Source: Porpolomopsis calyptriformis
Taxonomy: Eukaryota > Basidiomycota > Agaricomycetes > Agaricales > Hygrophoraceae
Direction of reading: 5' to 3'
Assembly: GCA_951640195.1 (NCBI GenBank)
Contig: OX621164.1
Coordinates: forward strand, 477,098 to 541,097
Length of the DNA: 64,000 bases
How positions within the stretch are numbered: position 1 is the first letter of the stretch; every line of letters starts with the position of its first letter. The notes beneath the pieces are model-generated. The model was not told the DNA's origin and made no database searches. It worked only from the letters and a program-made list of their open reading frames with translations. A program made the position numbers and the translations under genes. Below, piece by piece: positions 44,859-55,602 of the stretch.

Positions 44859-47413
44859 TTAGATACGCGTAATGACAGCCCTGCAGATGGTGCACACCTT
44901 GGATAGAATATTATCAATATCCGTCTGCTTTGGTTGATGCTCCTGGGGTGCATCGAGCAGGGCTTGTATCAGATCTGTTTCAAAATAAAATGATGTCAGT
45001 TTGATTTTGAATGACAGGGAGAAAGAGTACCATCTTTCATCCGCGCCTTTGTAGCAATACCATGGGCCTGGGCCCAATCTTTCAAGTCTTCCTTCCTAAA
45101 GGCCTTTAGGGCCTGTGGTGTGGAGATTTCTGAGTTTGGGTGTAAACTGGTGAAGCGGAGGTGATATACATGTTGCAAGTCCTTAACCTCCCATGTCTCC
45201 TCAGCAGATCGGGCTGCTTTGGGTGTGTCCCTTGCAAACTGATTCACCCGTGCTAGCATGGTTAAGGTTAGGCGAGACCTGGCTGCACTCATATTCTGCG
45301 CAGCGGTAGTCTCAGCTGACTGCGGCATTGACGAGCTGCTTGCAGAGGTTGGTTTGATAGCTGGGATGGTCGTCGAGCTGGCGGAAGACATAGCAGGCGC
45401 AGATGATTGTGCCTAGAAGTGATGTAAAATCAATTCTGGAATCTATATTGGAGATGTACCTGTAGAGTGCCATCTGCTTTTGTCTTCAACACCCAGAGCA
45501 ATTCTACGAGGTTTGCTAAGTATGCATCACTCAGAAATGTGACCGCATTGATGCCCCGTTCAAAGCAGATATGTTGAGCAATTTTGCACGTCTTGAGAGC
45601 GGCAGCAATCAGCAGGCGAGTGGAAGAGTTGCCGATATCATCCCAAGATGTGAGAATGGTTGAACATCTCATATCCCCAGATGTAAACTGCCAGTGACCC
45701 CAATTTTCATTCGTATCATCCTCAGAAAGGTTGGGAGAGTTTGGATCGGCGGTTTCAATTTGTTTGAGGAATGTGGAAATGTTTTGTGAGGGCGTGGTCA
45801 ATGCGTCACCTTCCAAGGACTTGAGGAGTTGCAAAGCATGTGGAATGGTGGGGAAGTCTTGTAAAAAGATTGCTGTCGCATAATACGTTAATAAAACTTC
45901 ACCTTAGAGAAGCTAAAACACCTTGAAGATTTTCAACTAGAAGAAGCACTGTCAGTCTGTTCTAAAATGCACACATAGTTTGAGAATCACCAGATGGGTT
46001 GACAGTTATGAAACTGCAGTCAATACCCCCCCAGGAAGTATTCAAATCTGCACTGGGGGGTTCTTGTAGCGTGCTGGTTGGTAGGAAACTTGGCACAAGG
46101 ATATTGACAGTATTTTTGATGATCTTCATTCCTGTGTAATTCATGTGTTAATAGTAGAATGAAGTATGATATAAAATTAGAGTAACTCACCATCAACATG
46201 CATGCCCAACATCTGTGCATTGTTGTTTCTTGCCGGTTTTCTTCGCTTGTTTATCAGTGAATGGGGTTGCTGATGACACTTCTTGGGAATAGTTGGTTGG
46301 GCCTCAGAGGGATAGTTGTCATCATGGTGGTTGGAGTTGGGGTCGTGGATGTTGTTATTAGCATTGGCATTGTCATCATTGGTGTTGGTATTGTCGTCGT
46401 TGGCGTTGGTGATGTCGTCATCATCGTTGTGGTTGCTGGCATCACTATTGTTATTGTCAGTACTGTCCTTTGTTTTCTTAACCTTATTAAGTAACATGTT
46501 GCTGAGGACATGCTCAGCCTTCCAATGTGAGGAGCATAAGGTCAGAAGCGGGTGTAGCTGCTCCAATTCGACCAACGAGTGCTGTCATTCAGTTGGAAAA
46601 AAACTCTTGAAATATGTCTTGGTTTTGGGCAGCTCTTTTTTGGTTCGGCAGTTGTAAGAGGCTTGAGGAGCATTAAGTCTGAGCAGCTTCATAAGGACGA
46701 AGCATGCAGATGCCTTTATGGAGGACCATTCTCCACCGGAGATCATAGTGCCATCTTTATGGTGGATGCACTTGTACATTGCAGGGCGCGACTTGTTTGA
46801 CTCAGTGGTGCAGGCATCAGCGTTAGTCCTGCAGTCTTCAAGGGACCACAGGATTTCAGGAGGGTATTCTTGGGGTCGTGTTGCTGGTTGAGAGTATTCA
46901 TGAGATGATGGTTGGTGAGAAAAGGAATCGCTTGGCGCAAGCGATCCCGCAGATGGAAGTTTACTCTGTCTGATTAAATGAAATAGTTAGAAACAATGCG
47001 TGAATATAAAGTGCTCATGGGGGATTGAGACTAGGCCAACACCAAGCAGCTGACTTTACAGATTCAAGTTCTTCAAGCAGTTGTGCTTTATCGGTCAAAA
47101 GTCGGGAGGTAACATCAGTCATATGGACAATCTGGCTGCAGGCATGTTGATAGTTGCCGAGCAGCTTTGCAATGTATGGATTCTTCAGAGCCTCTGCAAG
47201 GGCTGCATTTTCAATAGGTGGGAGATGCACAATAGATGGAGGAAGTGTTGGGGGTGTGGGATGCATGATAGATGGAGGAGGTGTTGGTTGTAGAGGGATT
47301 ACAGGAGGGAGCTGATTCAGGCCTGAGAGTAGATTGGTGATGTCAGAGCTACTGGTGCTGAAGCTGGGATTGGGAAAAATATTGCCGTCGGTAGAGCTCG
47401 AGTAGTAAGTCAT
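44859..47413 (-). pseudogene. SAP-motif accessory gene of T2
   Basis: Multi-exon minus-strand gene from an ATG at 47413 (MTYYSSSTDGNIFPNPSF) to a TAA at 44859. It has Pro/Ser-rich sequence and a coiled coil, then a conserved block MYKCIHHKDGTMISGGEW (near 46779) followed by an HWKAEHVLSNMLL region. An Asn/Asp-rich low-complexity stretch follows, then SWDDIGNSSTRLLIAAALKT, and a C-terminal SAP-type helix-turn-helix FRKEDLKDWAQAHGIATKAR split by a canonical intron (near 45030-44978) and completed by DLIQALLDAPQ. SAP motifs bind DNA. A frameshift near 46890 and a TGA where Trp is expected (near 46580) break it. Exon boundaries in the first half are uncertain. It may be the accessory (TNPA-like) factor of T2. 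Confidence 0.55.
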
Positions 47414-47685
47414 AGTGGAAGTAAAGAAGTAAAGCTCGAACTCTTGAACATAAATGACTTTTCTGGAAAGTAACTCCCATGCCACAGTTACTTCCCATGC
47501 AGGCTATGCTCACCACGATAGCCATCTCTTATTGTCGCCTCCATCTATTGCCTCAAGATGCCACTCTGCCTCTGCTCCCAGTGTATCCCTGGCAAGGAGA
47601 GAGTCCTTAGGACCATCAGTCTCCATCTCAAGCAAGACCAGAGGCTTCTAGCTAGCCACCTGAACCCAAGCCCTGAATATGTAAC

Positions 47686-48044
47686 TGTTAGATGGCAGTC
47701 TAGGGTTGATCACAAGGTTTTACTTCAAGCTCTGGGTGTAGGGTTTTAAAGGGCTAGCAGACTACTGATTGGGGTGTTAACGAAAGAAACAGACTTATCC
47801 TAAGTCTATCTACTGCTAGCTTTATATACTAGCTAAGTATGAGTCATACTGACTACGTGTGAGTTGTAACAACTATGGATGAGTCATGTAGATAAGGAGA
47901 GTAATGTTAGACTAAATATAGATATGGCTTGGTCACCTTCTATTACTAAGCAGAGCTTGGGTGGCTAAGCGGCTATTGATGTAAACTGTCTGATGTAAAT
48001 GGGAATAGACAAGCAAAGGAAAAAGAAAAAATATATCTCTGACA
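47686..48044 (-). repeat. Solo LTR of the E2 family in T2
   Basis: 359 bp, same ends and length as the E2 LTRs, with perfect 5-bp duplication GTAAC at 47681-47685 and 48045-48049. It contains the 12-mer AGAAACAGACTT as in the E2 3' LTR. It lies between the SAP gene and the transposase. Confidence 0.9.
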
Positions 48045-48364
48045 GTAACCCATATGCGAGCGTGTATCAATTGGAACTCACGACTGTTGGATCAGGAAGT
48101 AGGTATGTCCCATAAAACTATGCGCCAGCATACTAATTTCCATGAATAGGGCCTCCATCCGATGGTCAGTCCATCATGTAGCTGTTGCCGTCAAAATTCT
48201 AATGAAAATACATATCAAATTCTTCAAAAATGTTCTGAAAACTCTGTAAAAATATTCTGAAAATGTTACTACCTTACTGGACACTATTCCAGCTCCTGGT
48301 AAGTGAGGCTAAGCTTGCGATATATCCTTGGCTGACCTGAATAATTTCAGATTCTGATGTTGAG

Positions 48365-51156
48365 ATGTCTTACAATGACTCCATTACTATTCCTGCTCAG
48401 GAGGACGCAGATATTGCTTTCCCTGAAGCACCTGACCTCAATGTCATGTCTGCTGATGACTATAACTCCAATGTCATCTCTGATAATGACGAGCTGTCTA
48501 AATCAGAACTGGACTCAGATGCAGATTCCGCATCATCCAAAGCATCTGATAGGGGTTTGTTGATATTCCCTGATGCCGTGTTAAACACTGGGGATAGTGA
48601 AGACTCTGCTTCAGAGAATGATGGTGATACTCTCTCTGATTTAACAGGGGGTGTGCCTATCTCTATTCCTGTGTCACTTTTATCCATGAGGAAGAAGTTA
48701 TGTGGGGATTATAGGCCCTCTATAGACCCTCCCTCCTCAGTGTTTGCTTTGCCCACTTTGACTGAGTCCCAGAAGCTATCCCTTAAACATTATGTGGCAT
48801 GGAAAAATTCAAATGGGACTGTAAAGGCCTATAAAAACCATGCTGCTGTGTTACAAGGAGCTACTGGTGTGGAAATCCTATCTTTACATGCTTGTTGAAA
48901 GCTTTGTGTCACTATCACTGGCCTTCAAGCTTGTAAAGTGGACATTTGCCCCAATAGTTGTATTGCATACACTGGGGAATTTGAGGAGATGATAATATGT
49001 CCATATACAAGAGATAGTAAAAGATGTGGGCTTCCTAGATATCAGTCAAGGGGAGGTGCATCTTTGAAAAATAAACCTCAAGCTCAAATGATGTATCTTC
49101 CTATCATGGCTACAATCAGAGCAATGTTTGCCAATGCAGACACCTCTCTGCTTATGCGTCATAGAGATAGGTGCTTGCAGCAAGCACTACATGTTACAGC
49201 AGAAGCATTGAGAGAATATTCTGATTTTGGAGATTCTAAAGTTCATATGCATCACTACCAGAACATGAACTTGTTTAAAGATGCATGTGATATTGCATTA
49301 GCAATTTCAACTGATGGAGCTCAATTAACTATAAAGAAGCAGTCTGATACTTGGATACTGATTCTAGTTTTGCTCAATCTCCCTCCTGAAATTCGCTACA
49401 AATTTAGCAACATCATTGTTGTCTTTTCTACTCCAGGCCCTAAGCCTCCTGGACACCTAGAATCATTTTTCTAGGTACTTTTCCAGGATATGTTAAAGGC
49501 TAGCATGGGAATTTGGACATGGGATGCTGTGGATAGTGCCTATTTTTTGAATAAGGCCTATATATGCATGGCACTAGGAGATATGCTGGTTCAGCTAAAC
49601 TGAGTGGAATGGCTGGCCATTCAGCAGTATTTGGTGATCATTTCAGTATGGTGAAAGGTGCAAGAGCTAGTTTAAAAAAAGGCTCTAAAGCACAATACTA
49701 TCCTATTTCACCACCTGGAAACTCCCAATACAATCCTGATCGTCCTGATGCATATGATCTTGACAATTTACCAATGCATCAGGAAGATCAGTACTGGATG
49801 GCTATTAAAAAGCTTGAAGAAGCTTCTACCAAAACTGCTTAGAATATGCTTATCAAAACCACTGGTATCTCACGTTTGCCTTTATGTGCAGCAAGTCCTG
49901 CATTTATCCATCCAACTTTCTTCCCATTGGACCCATTTCATTTATTCTATGAGAATATTGCTGCTTTTATTTGGGATTTGTGGACAACTATTAGCCTACC
50001 TGGAGAAAAGATACATCTTCAGGCAAACAAGGCTAGAAAAGTTGGTGAACTACTCTCTAAAGCAGTATCAACTCTCCCTCCTGCATTCTGTGGACCAGTT
50101 AGGGATATATTCCTAAAGTGCCAAAGCCAATACAAGATTTATGAATGGATAGCATTGGTGCACTGGTACATGATTCCAATTGGGATTGAGCTTGAGCTTG
50201 ATCCTGCAGTGCTCATGAACTACTCCTATTTTGTTGAGGCCATTGAATTTGCCATGACAATCAAAGGAAGGAGTATAGCTGAAATTACAGAACTTCATAA
50301 TATTATTAAGAAGTTCTTGTTAAGCTTTGAAAAGCTCTATATTAGAAGTGATCCACAAAAGATCTCCAGAGCTAGACTTTGCATCTTTCAGCTTATCCAT
50401 GTTCCACATCATATTGAATGGAATGGCTCAATAAGGATTGGTTCTCAAGCAACTGTAGAAAGAGCAATTGGTGCAATGGGTTACCAGATTCACTCCAAGA
50501 AAGCTCCCTTTGCAAACCTAGCAAACAACATATATGAGAAGGAGTTGATCAAGTTGTTGCTGTTATATTTTCCATCACTTGATCCTTCTTCAGATTCCAA
50601 GCAACCAAGTCAAGCTAGGTTGATTCATAAAATCAGGATTACTCAGAGAGAGAGAAACCCTGGCCAAGAGCTCTACTCTCACCTGAAAGCATTGTGTCTC
50701 TGGCTTAAGACACCATTTGCTTCTGATCTTGATGTTGAAAGATATGGGAAATTCTTCCTTCCTGTAGGATATGTTCTCACAAGCAAGTTAAATGAGAACC
50801 AAGGAAAACCTCCTACCAGGTCTAGCTGCCATTTTGTGGCTAAAGATCATAGGAATATCCTGTTTGGAAGGGCACTTGCATTTTTTAAAGTCCCTCAATT
50901 TTCCCAGACCCTGGTAGTATACCACCCAATTGTGCAGGTTAATCAAGTGTTGGGTGTGTGGAGAGGAATGTTCTCACAAGATTTAGAAGTTTTTCCAGTG
51001 ACATCACTTTGTGATTTGGTTGGGATTTGGTCCTATGGTAATGAAAGAGTGTATATTCAGAGAAAACATCCAGCACTCAACATGTTGAATGAAGAGGAAA
51101 AAGGGAATACAGGATATAGTGATGGTGGTGAAGATGTTGGTATAAATGACAACTAG
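48365..51156 (+). pseudogene. T2 TNP2-like transposase, lightly broken
   Basis: Starts MSYNDSITIPAQEDADIA with an acidic N-terminal region (to about 48660). Then comes the family Cys region (VDICPNSCIAYTGEFEE, CPYTRDSKRC near 48930-49035) and the central block ISTDGAQLTIKKQSDTWIL, NLPPEIRYKFSNI, PGPKPPGHLESFF (near 49300-49472). Later blocks are LSGMAGHSAVFG, FHLFYENIAAFIWDLW, LIHVPHHIEWNGSIRIGSQA and RAIGAMGYQIHS. Breaks: TGA at 48896, TAG near 49472 and TAG near 49840, all at positions fitting Trp (TGG), and one frameshift near 49590. From 49846 to 51156 it is open for 436 codons. At about 900 aa it is a normal size for the family. Confidence 0.8.
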
Positions 51157-51159
51157 CCT

Positions 51160-51880
51160 GTCTGTACTATATGTAAACTTTCAATAGGTATCAAGTTATG
51201 TATGCACAATTCAAAGTTTAATGCACCCAGTTGTCTTTCTCTGATACCAGTTCATTGTTGGGAGGCTTCTTCCGAAATGAACAGCAATGCAGAGTGGTAT
51301 ACCTGAAGGAAACAAGCATCAATGATGAAGAATTCGTGGGGTAAACTGTTCACAAGTAAAGTTGTTGTCTCAGTCATGTCTCTGCAAGCTTTCTGTCAAA
51401 TTTGATCAGTTTTGTGCATTACCGTGAGGGAAATGAATGAACGATAATGGCTTGTTGAGCCATGCCTAATGCAAGGAGACCATTTCGCAGATCTCCCAAA
51501 CATTTTGAAGCTTGGTAGGGGTCAATAAGAATGTCAATGGCTGCGTTTTCGAGGCACCAGGCACAGTGATGACATGCACATTGCAGTTTGGGTCTGCTGA
51601 AGGTCCTCACACACATTGGAAGGTTGTCCATCTCACTGCTAACACAGATATCTCTTTCCTTGCTATTAAGAGCCGACAGCAAGAGGAATTGTAGGCCCAG
51701 ATGAGTAGTTGGGGGTGGGAACTTTTTAGAGAGGGTCAGGTGTTTGAATGAGATCGGTAGTTGCGTTTCTGTTTGGCTGGAACTGCCCATCCCTTCTTCA
51801 AGCAAATTTCAAAGATGGCACAAATAATTCTATATATACAAGCAGAAGCGATGCAAGGATGGAATTAAAATCAAAAGTAA
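51160..51880. other. T2 internal sequence, nothing recognised
   Basis: Sequence between the transposase and the BRR2 fragments. A minus-strand frame (51805-51419) contains a Cys/His-rich stretch (QCACHHCAWCLENAA) but matches no family I know and lacks splice or codon evidence. Confidence 0.4.
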
Positions 51881-51884
51881 AAAC

Positions 51885-52390
51885 TTACCGTCCTGCCAAT
51901 TGCTGCACAAACATATCAGCCACAAGGGCAAAACCTATGACTCAAAACACTGACTCAGCAAACTGGTATAAAAGAAGAAAGGAAGAACGACGACGTACCT
52001 TCCAGTTTAAGTTGTGCAATATAAGCTTGCAACAACACATTGATTTTCGCAGTGGGTTCCTCAATACTCTCCTTAACAGGCATTAGCACTCATTCCAAAA
52101 GCTTGGCAAGTTCCAGCTTTTCCTATATGCATAAAAGTATCCTTGTCAGAAGGAAAAGGATAGCAGATGAAACAATAAAGTAGCCCAATACCTGAATATT
52201 GCCATTGGCAAACAACTCCTCCGCAAGTGCTCGATCTTCCTTCATCATTCCTGCATGGTGTATGGCAAACCCAAAGCCTTCAAGATAGTCTACATTGCGC
52301 TTGTGAAAGCTCTCATGTAAGAAATAGTCAGCAACTTTACTGCCCGTTTGACCAACGCCTACAGGATCAAAGTCGGTGAGTTAACGGCGA
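51885..52390 (-). pseudogene. Captured BRR2 (U5 snRNP helicase) fragment, downstream part
   Basis: Minus-strand pieces of the Ski2-like spliceosomal helicase Brr2. GFAIHHAGMMKEDRALAEEL near 52290-52230 corresponds to the helicase segment after motif III. After about 60 bp of intron-like sequence comes [30 protein letters not shown] and, after a further intron, GFALVADMFVQQLAGR (near 52130-51893), which belongs about 200 residues further on in Brr2. So an internal deletion is present. Intron-like GT..AG segments remain, so this came from genomic DNA, not a processed transcript. Confidence 0.7.
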
Positions 52391-53003
52391 CTCACAAATG
52401 ACCAAACAGCAGATTTCAGACACCCAGATTATCATGATGACACCAGGGAAGTGGGATGTCATCACTCGCAAGAGCACAGATACTGGTTACATGAATCTGG
52501 TGCGGCTCATCATTGTCGATGAGATCTATATATTGCATAACAAGTGTGGGCCAGTGCTGGACAGTGTCATAGTGTGGACCACTTGAAGGATGGAGCAGAC
52601 CAAGAGACTGGTGGGACTGTCCACAATGCTGCTGAATTACCAGGATGTTGCCATATTCTTGTGCTTGGATGAGAGCAAAGGTTTGTTCTACTTTGATGCC
52701 TTGTACAGGCCATGTGGGTTGCAGCAGCAGATCATGAGTGTCACTGAAAAGAAGGCAATTAAGAGGTACCAAGTGATGAATGAGGTGTGCTATAAGAAGG
52801 TTCTTGACCAGGCCAGTAAGAACCAGATATTGGTGTTCATGCATTTGCAGAAGGAAACTGGCAAGACAGCCAAATTTCTGCGTGACGTGGCTATTGAGAA
52901 AGAAACCATCACCTAAATCGTGAAACCTGATGGAGCTGTGAAGGAGATACTTACAGAGGAAGCAGAGAATGTGAAGGATGTGAATTTGAGGGACTTGTTA
53001 CCA
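52391..53003 (+). pseudogene. Captured BRR2 fragment, inverted middle part
   Basis: Plus-strand Brr2 helicase piece: TPGKWDVITRKSTDT, then the DExH box written DEIYILHN (His to Tyr), LVGLSTMLLNYQDVAIFL (motif III region), YRPCGLQQQ and ENVKDVNLRDLLP. In the normal protein it lies between the two minus-strand pieces beside it, so this middle part is inverted relative to its neighbours. Stops near 52585 and 52915. Confidence 0.75.
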
Positions 53004-53378
53004 GTCCAAATCAAAGCTACCAGTTGATTCATCCCGGTGCTTGGCTATCTCGTTGAGAATGGTGAGCATAGCGACACTGGTCTATGCAGTGGGTTAGGAC
53101 CTATCCAATCATCGCGATGAATGTGAATGCACACACCTTGCCGGCACCTGTAGGCGTGCACAGAAGAATTGGCTCATCCATACCAAACGCAATAGGGAAC
53201 AGCTTGCTTTGGATGCAGTTCAAGTTGGGTACTCTGAATGCCTCCCATGCCTATTCCAGTAAAGCAGGGAGAGGGTCAAGTTCTCCCTCCACAGGCAGCT
53301 TTTGCTTGGACGCAGGCAAGTGAATCTCTTCGTAACCCTTCTGCGCTCGCTTGAATGAGCTGTCTGGGAGCTCGCACT
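53004..53378 (-). pseudogene. Captured BRR2 fragment, upstream part with motif I
   Basis: Minus-strand Brr2 piece: FKRAQKGYEEIHLPASKQ, IQSKLFPIAFGMDEPILLC, PTGAGK (motif I), then about 60 bp of retained intron (GTGTGTGC to CAG), then VAMLTILNEIAKHRDESTG. The intron position inside the Walker A region shows capture of genomic DNA. One TAG near 53255 at a probable Trp codon. Confidence 0.75.
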
Positions 53379-53483
53379 TTTTGTTTAACATTAGGTGTCC
53401 ATAACGTTTTATTATCAGGATGGCATAAAAACTAGATGAAGCTGGTAAACTACTTACAAGTATCCAACAAAAAGTAGATACGT

Positions 53484-54117
53484 TTATTTAGGTTGAGACT
53501 TGCGGGTGATCCTCCCAACTGTTGCAGCATTACGCATACGCCTTTGCCTAAGTTGAGTTGCCTTTGGAGTCATCTTGGACCATTCAGTTGGCTGTGGGAG
53601 CAGGTTGAGGGTCTTGCGATGTGCATTGTTGCGATTAACACACAAAACCTGGGCCAATGTTGGAATTGGAGAAGAGTCGTATGATTTGCAGGAGGAAAGC
53701 TCATTGTGAGCAGCCCTAACCCTCTTGGGGGGTGAGGGAGGGGTGTGCTGGATGGATTTGGGAGGGACTGGGGATGAAGGGTTCGCAGCATTAGAACTCA
53801 TTTCATTTACAACACCAGGTGGCTGAAATTGAAGCCAATCGGAGTTGCTGAAATCAACTTGATGCGCATTTTGTACAGCTTGAATCTTGGCATTCCACTC
53901 TTCTAAGCTCTCTGGTTAGGCAATAGTGGGAGAGCCCTTAATATCGATAGATATGTACTGTACAAATGTGTTAGAAATGGTAAAGGTGGGAAGTATAACT
54001 ACATACCAGTTCTTTTTGATCAGCTGGGGGTTCAACCCAAATAACCAATGGGAACTTTGTGTTTTCAGAGACACGGAGTGTGAGCTGGTTCTCATCCCAT
54101 TTAGCAACATAAGGCAT
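53484..54117 (-). pseudogene. Small two-exon accessory gene of T2
   Basis: Exons 54117-54007 and 53957-53484 with a canonical 49-nt intron (GTATGT...TACAG); joined length 585 nt, 194 codons. N-terminus MPYVAKWDENQLTLRVSENT then PLVIWVEPPADQKEL, suggesting a small beta-rich fold. The middle is EEWNAKIQAVQNAHQ, and the C-terminus is Ser/Pro then Arg/Lys rich (RQRRMRNAATVGRITRKS), possibly nuclear or DNA binding. One TAA (SPTIA*PESL, probable CAA) breaks it. Position next to the right terminal repeats suggests a transposon accessory role. Not recognised. Confidence 0.5.
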
Positions 54118-54174
54118 TTGGTAGTCAGAAAATGCGTACAAGACTTATAATAAGGCATGCATACCAGAGCTGAC

Positions 54175-54325
54175 TCATGAATGACTTGGGGTTGACCATT
54201 TGTTGACCAGTGGTTGATGGTTGAGAGCTGCTGTGCCTTGTTGTTGCAAATGGAGACTTTTATCTGACTAAGTTGCGACTTATTGGGACTACATACTGAC
54301 TAATGCAACTTCGCGTTTTTACTGA
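54175..54325. repeat. T2 right subterminal repeats
   Basis: Cluster of TGACT/GACTT/TTGACC words (CTGACTCATGAATGACTTGG, TTATCTGACTAAGTTGCGAC), opposite in orientation to 44290-44720, ending at CGTTTTTACTG. Confidence 0.6.
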
Positions 54326-54333
54326 GAATGACA

Positions 54334-54440
54334 TATGAATGAAGTTGAAAAAGACTTTTATTGCTTGCATCAAATGTTTGGATGCCGGTCATTCTTAGAC
54401 TTTTGCCGATGTCTGAGTTTGAATGCGTGGGAAAGCTTGA
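54334..54440 (-). pseudogene. Possible N-terminal continuation of the L0 transposase
   Basis: Joining across T2 with one copy of the flanking repeat extends the L0 frame upstream as GIQTFDASNKSLFQLHSYVI. This resembles the block that precedes the GDI(I/P)A motif in Plavaka-type transposases. Open in this frame to about 54440. It overlaps the upstream region of CSN7. The match is short. Confidence 0.35.
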
Positions 54441-54486
54441 CCACAACACTCGGTACGCCATACCACTCAGGTAACATCATACAAGC

Positions 54487-55602
54487 ATGGAACTGGGATC
54501 CAATTTCGCCGCCAAGTTAGAACCATTTCTTCTCATGGCAAAGTCCCTGAAAGGGGCTGCAGCGGCAAAACTCATACAGGATGCTACATCCGCTCCTGGT
54601 GTCTTTGTCTTCACAGAGTTGCTGGAACTACCAAATATCCAGGAGGTGAGATAGCGCCATCCGAAACGGACTTTCACTCACAAATCTATACCCAATCAGC
54701 TTGCAAAAAGCGAACAATATCTGCCATTCTTCTCGTTGCTGCAGCTGTTCTCGTACCAAACTTACCAGGATTACATTCGTTGAGTAAATCCATTGGGCGG
54801 CGACTGTCACACCTGACTCGGATCGGTGGTAGGACACAAAAATTCTTTCCCTCCTCTCAATACGATGCAAATAACAAAGCTTAAGCATCTATCACTGGTC
54901 ACTCTATCAATGGAACGCCGCGTATGTCTATCGTTCCGTTCTTTCATGGCACGTCCTGAAACCTATATTTAGATTCTCCCGTATTCTACGCTTCTACAAG
55001 CTCTTGACATGCCAAGAATTCGCGAACTAGAAGATCTCATCATTGATGCAATTTACCTTAATATTCTTCGTGCAAAGCTCGATCAGAAAGAGCAGCAGCT
55101 TGAGGTGGAATATACAATGGGCAGAGACCTCGAACCGGGCAAGATTGAGATTGTGCTCTCAATACTGAAGAACTGGTATGGTTCCTTCATTCGCGAAAAC
55201 GCCCGCATCTGACAATTCGCAGGGCTGCGACAACAGCCGCTGTGCTGCATTCCCTCGATCAACAACTGACCACCATATCTTCCGAGGCCACTGCCACCAA
55301 GTTACATCGCGAAGAACACGAACGTGCAGTGACCACGACTCTCATGGACATACTGGAGCGCCAAAAGGAGAAGAGCGGGATGAGTCTGCTGATGAAACGA
55401 AGTTATCTTAGTAATTCCAGCCTGGGTTCCGGAGGTGACAAAGACGGGATGGACGTTGATGATCCTGACAACTCAAAAGGAAAGAATAGAAAGTCCGTCG
55501 CTCTCCGCGATGGTTATGCATGTTGCTGATGAAATCCCCCCGATTCGCAGGGCTTCCCAAGAGACAGCAGCAAAGCAACATAGAAAACGAAATCGATTCT
55601 AA
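54487..55602 (+). CDS. CSN7: COP9 signalosome subunit 7
   Basis: PCI-domain subunit of the COP9 signalosome, which removes NEDD8 from cullins. Six exons: 54487-54645, 54700-54778, 54833-54921, 54973-55175, 55223-55492, 55551-55602. All introns are 47-58 nt with GT..AG ends and phases that keep one 852-nt frame (283 aa, normal for the family). N-terminal helices include [18 protein letters not shown]. The hallmark PCI stretch is [20 protein letters not shown], then [21 protein letters not shown] coiled coil follows, then a basic tail ([11 protein letters not shown]). If the last intron is not spliced, the protein ends at 55529 instead. T2 ends about 160 bp upstream, so the promoter is very short or lies in transposon sequence. 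Convergent with TRS33. Confidence 0.88.

Larger units (their letters stand above)
44286..54326. mobile_element. T2: TNP2-type DNA transposon with captured host sequence
   Basis: Ends are inverted: CCTAGTAAAAACG at the left and CGTTTTTACTGAG at the right. They are flanked by AATGACA at 44279-44285 and 54327-54333, a 7-bp direct repeat (9 bp, AGAATGACA, if the right end is set two bases earlier). AGTCA-type repeats crowd both ends in opposite orientation. Inside: a SAP-motif gene (-), an E2-family solo LTR, a TNP2-like transposase (+), BRR2 fragments and a small gene (-). The left flank is the L0 transposase; the right flank is the upstream region of CSN7. Confidence 0.7.

Noticed and set aside
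46254..46657. Plus- and minus-strand frames rich in Val/Gly/Ile or Thr/Met near 46.3-46.6 kb
   Set aside because: Shadows of the Asn/Asp low-complexity segment of the SAP-motif gene; simple trinucleotide-like composition opens several frames at once.
51419..51805. 128-codon Cys/His-containing minus-strand frame in T2
   Set aside because: No family match, splice support or second copy; kept only as a note in the unassigned T2 segment.
55009..55212. Small stand-alone protein of 67 aa
   Set aside because: It is exon 4 of CSN7 read through the next intron.
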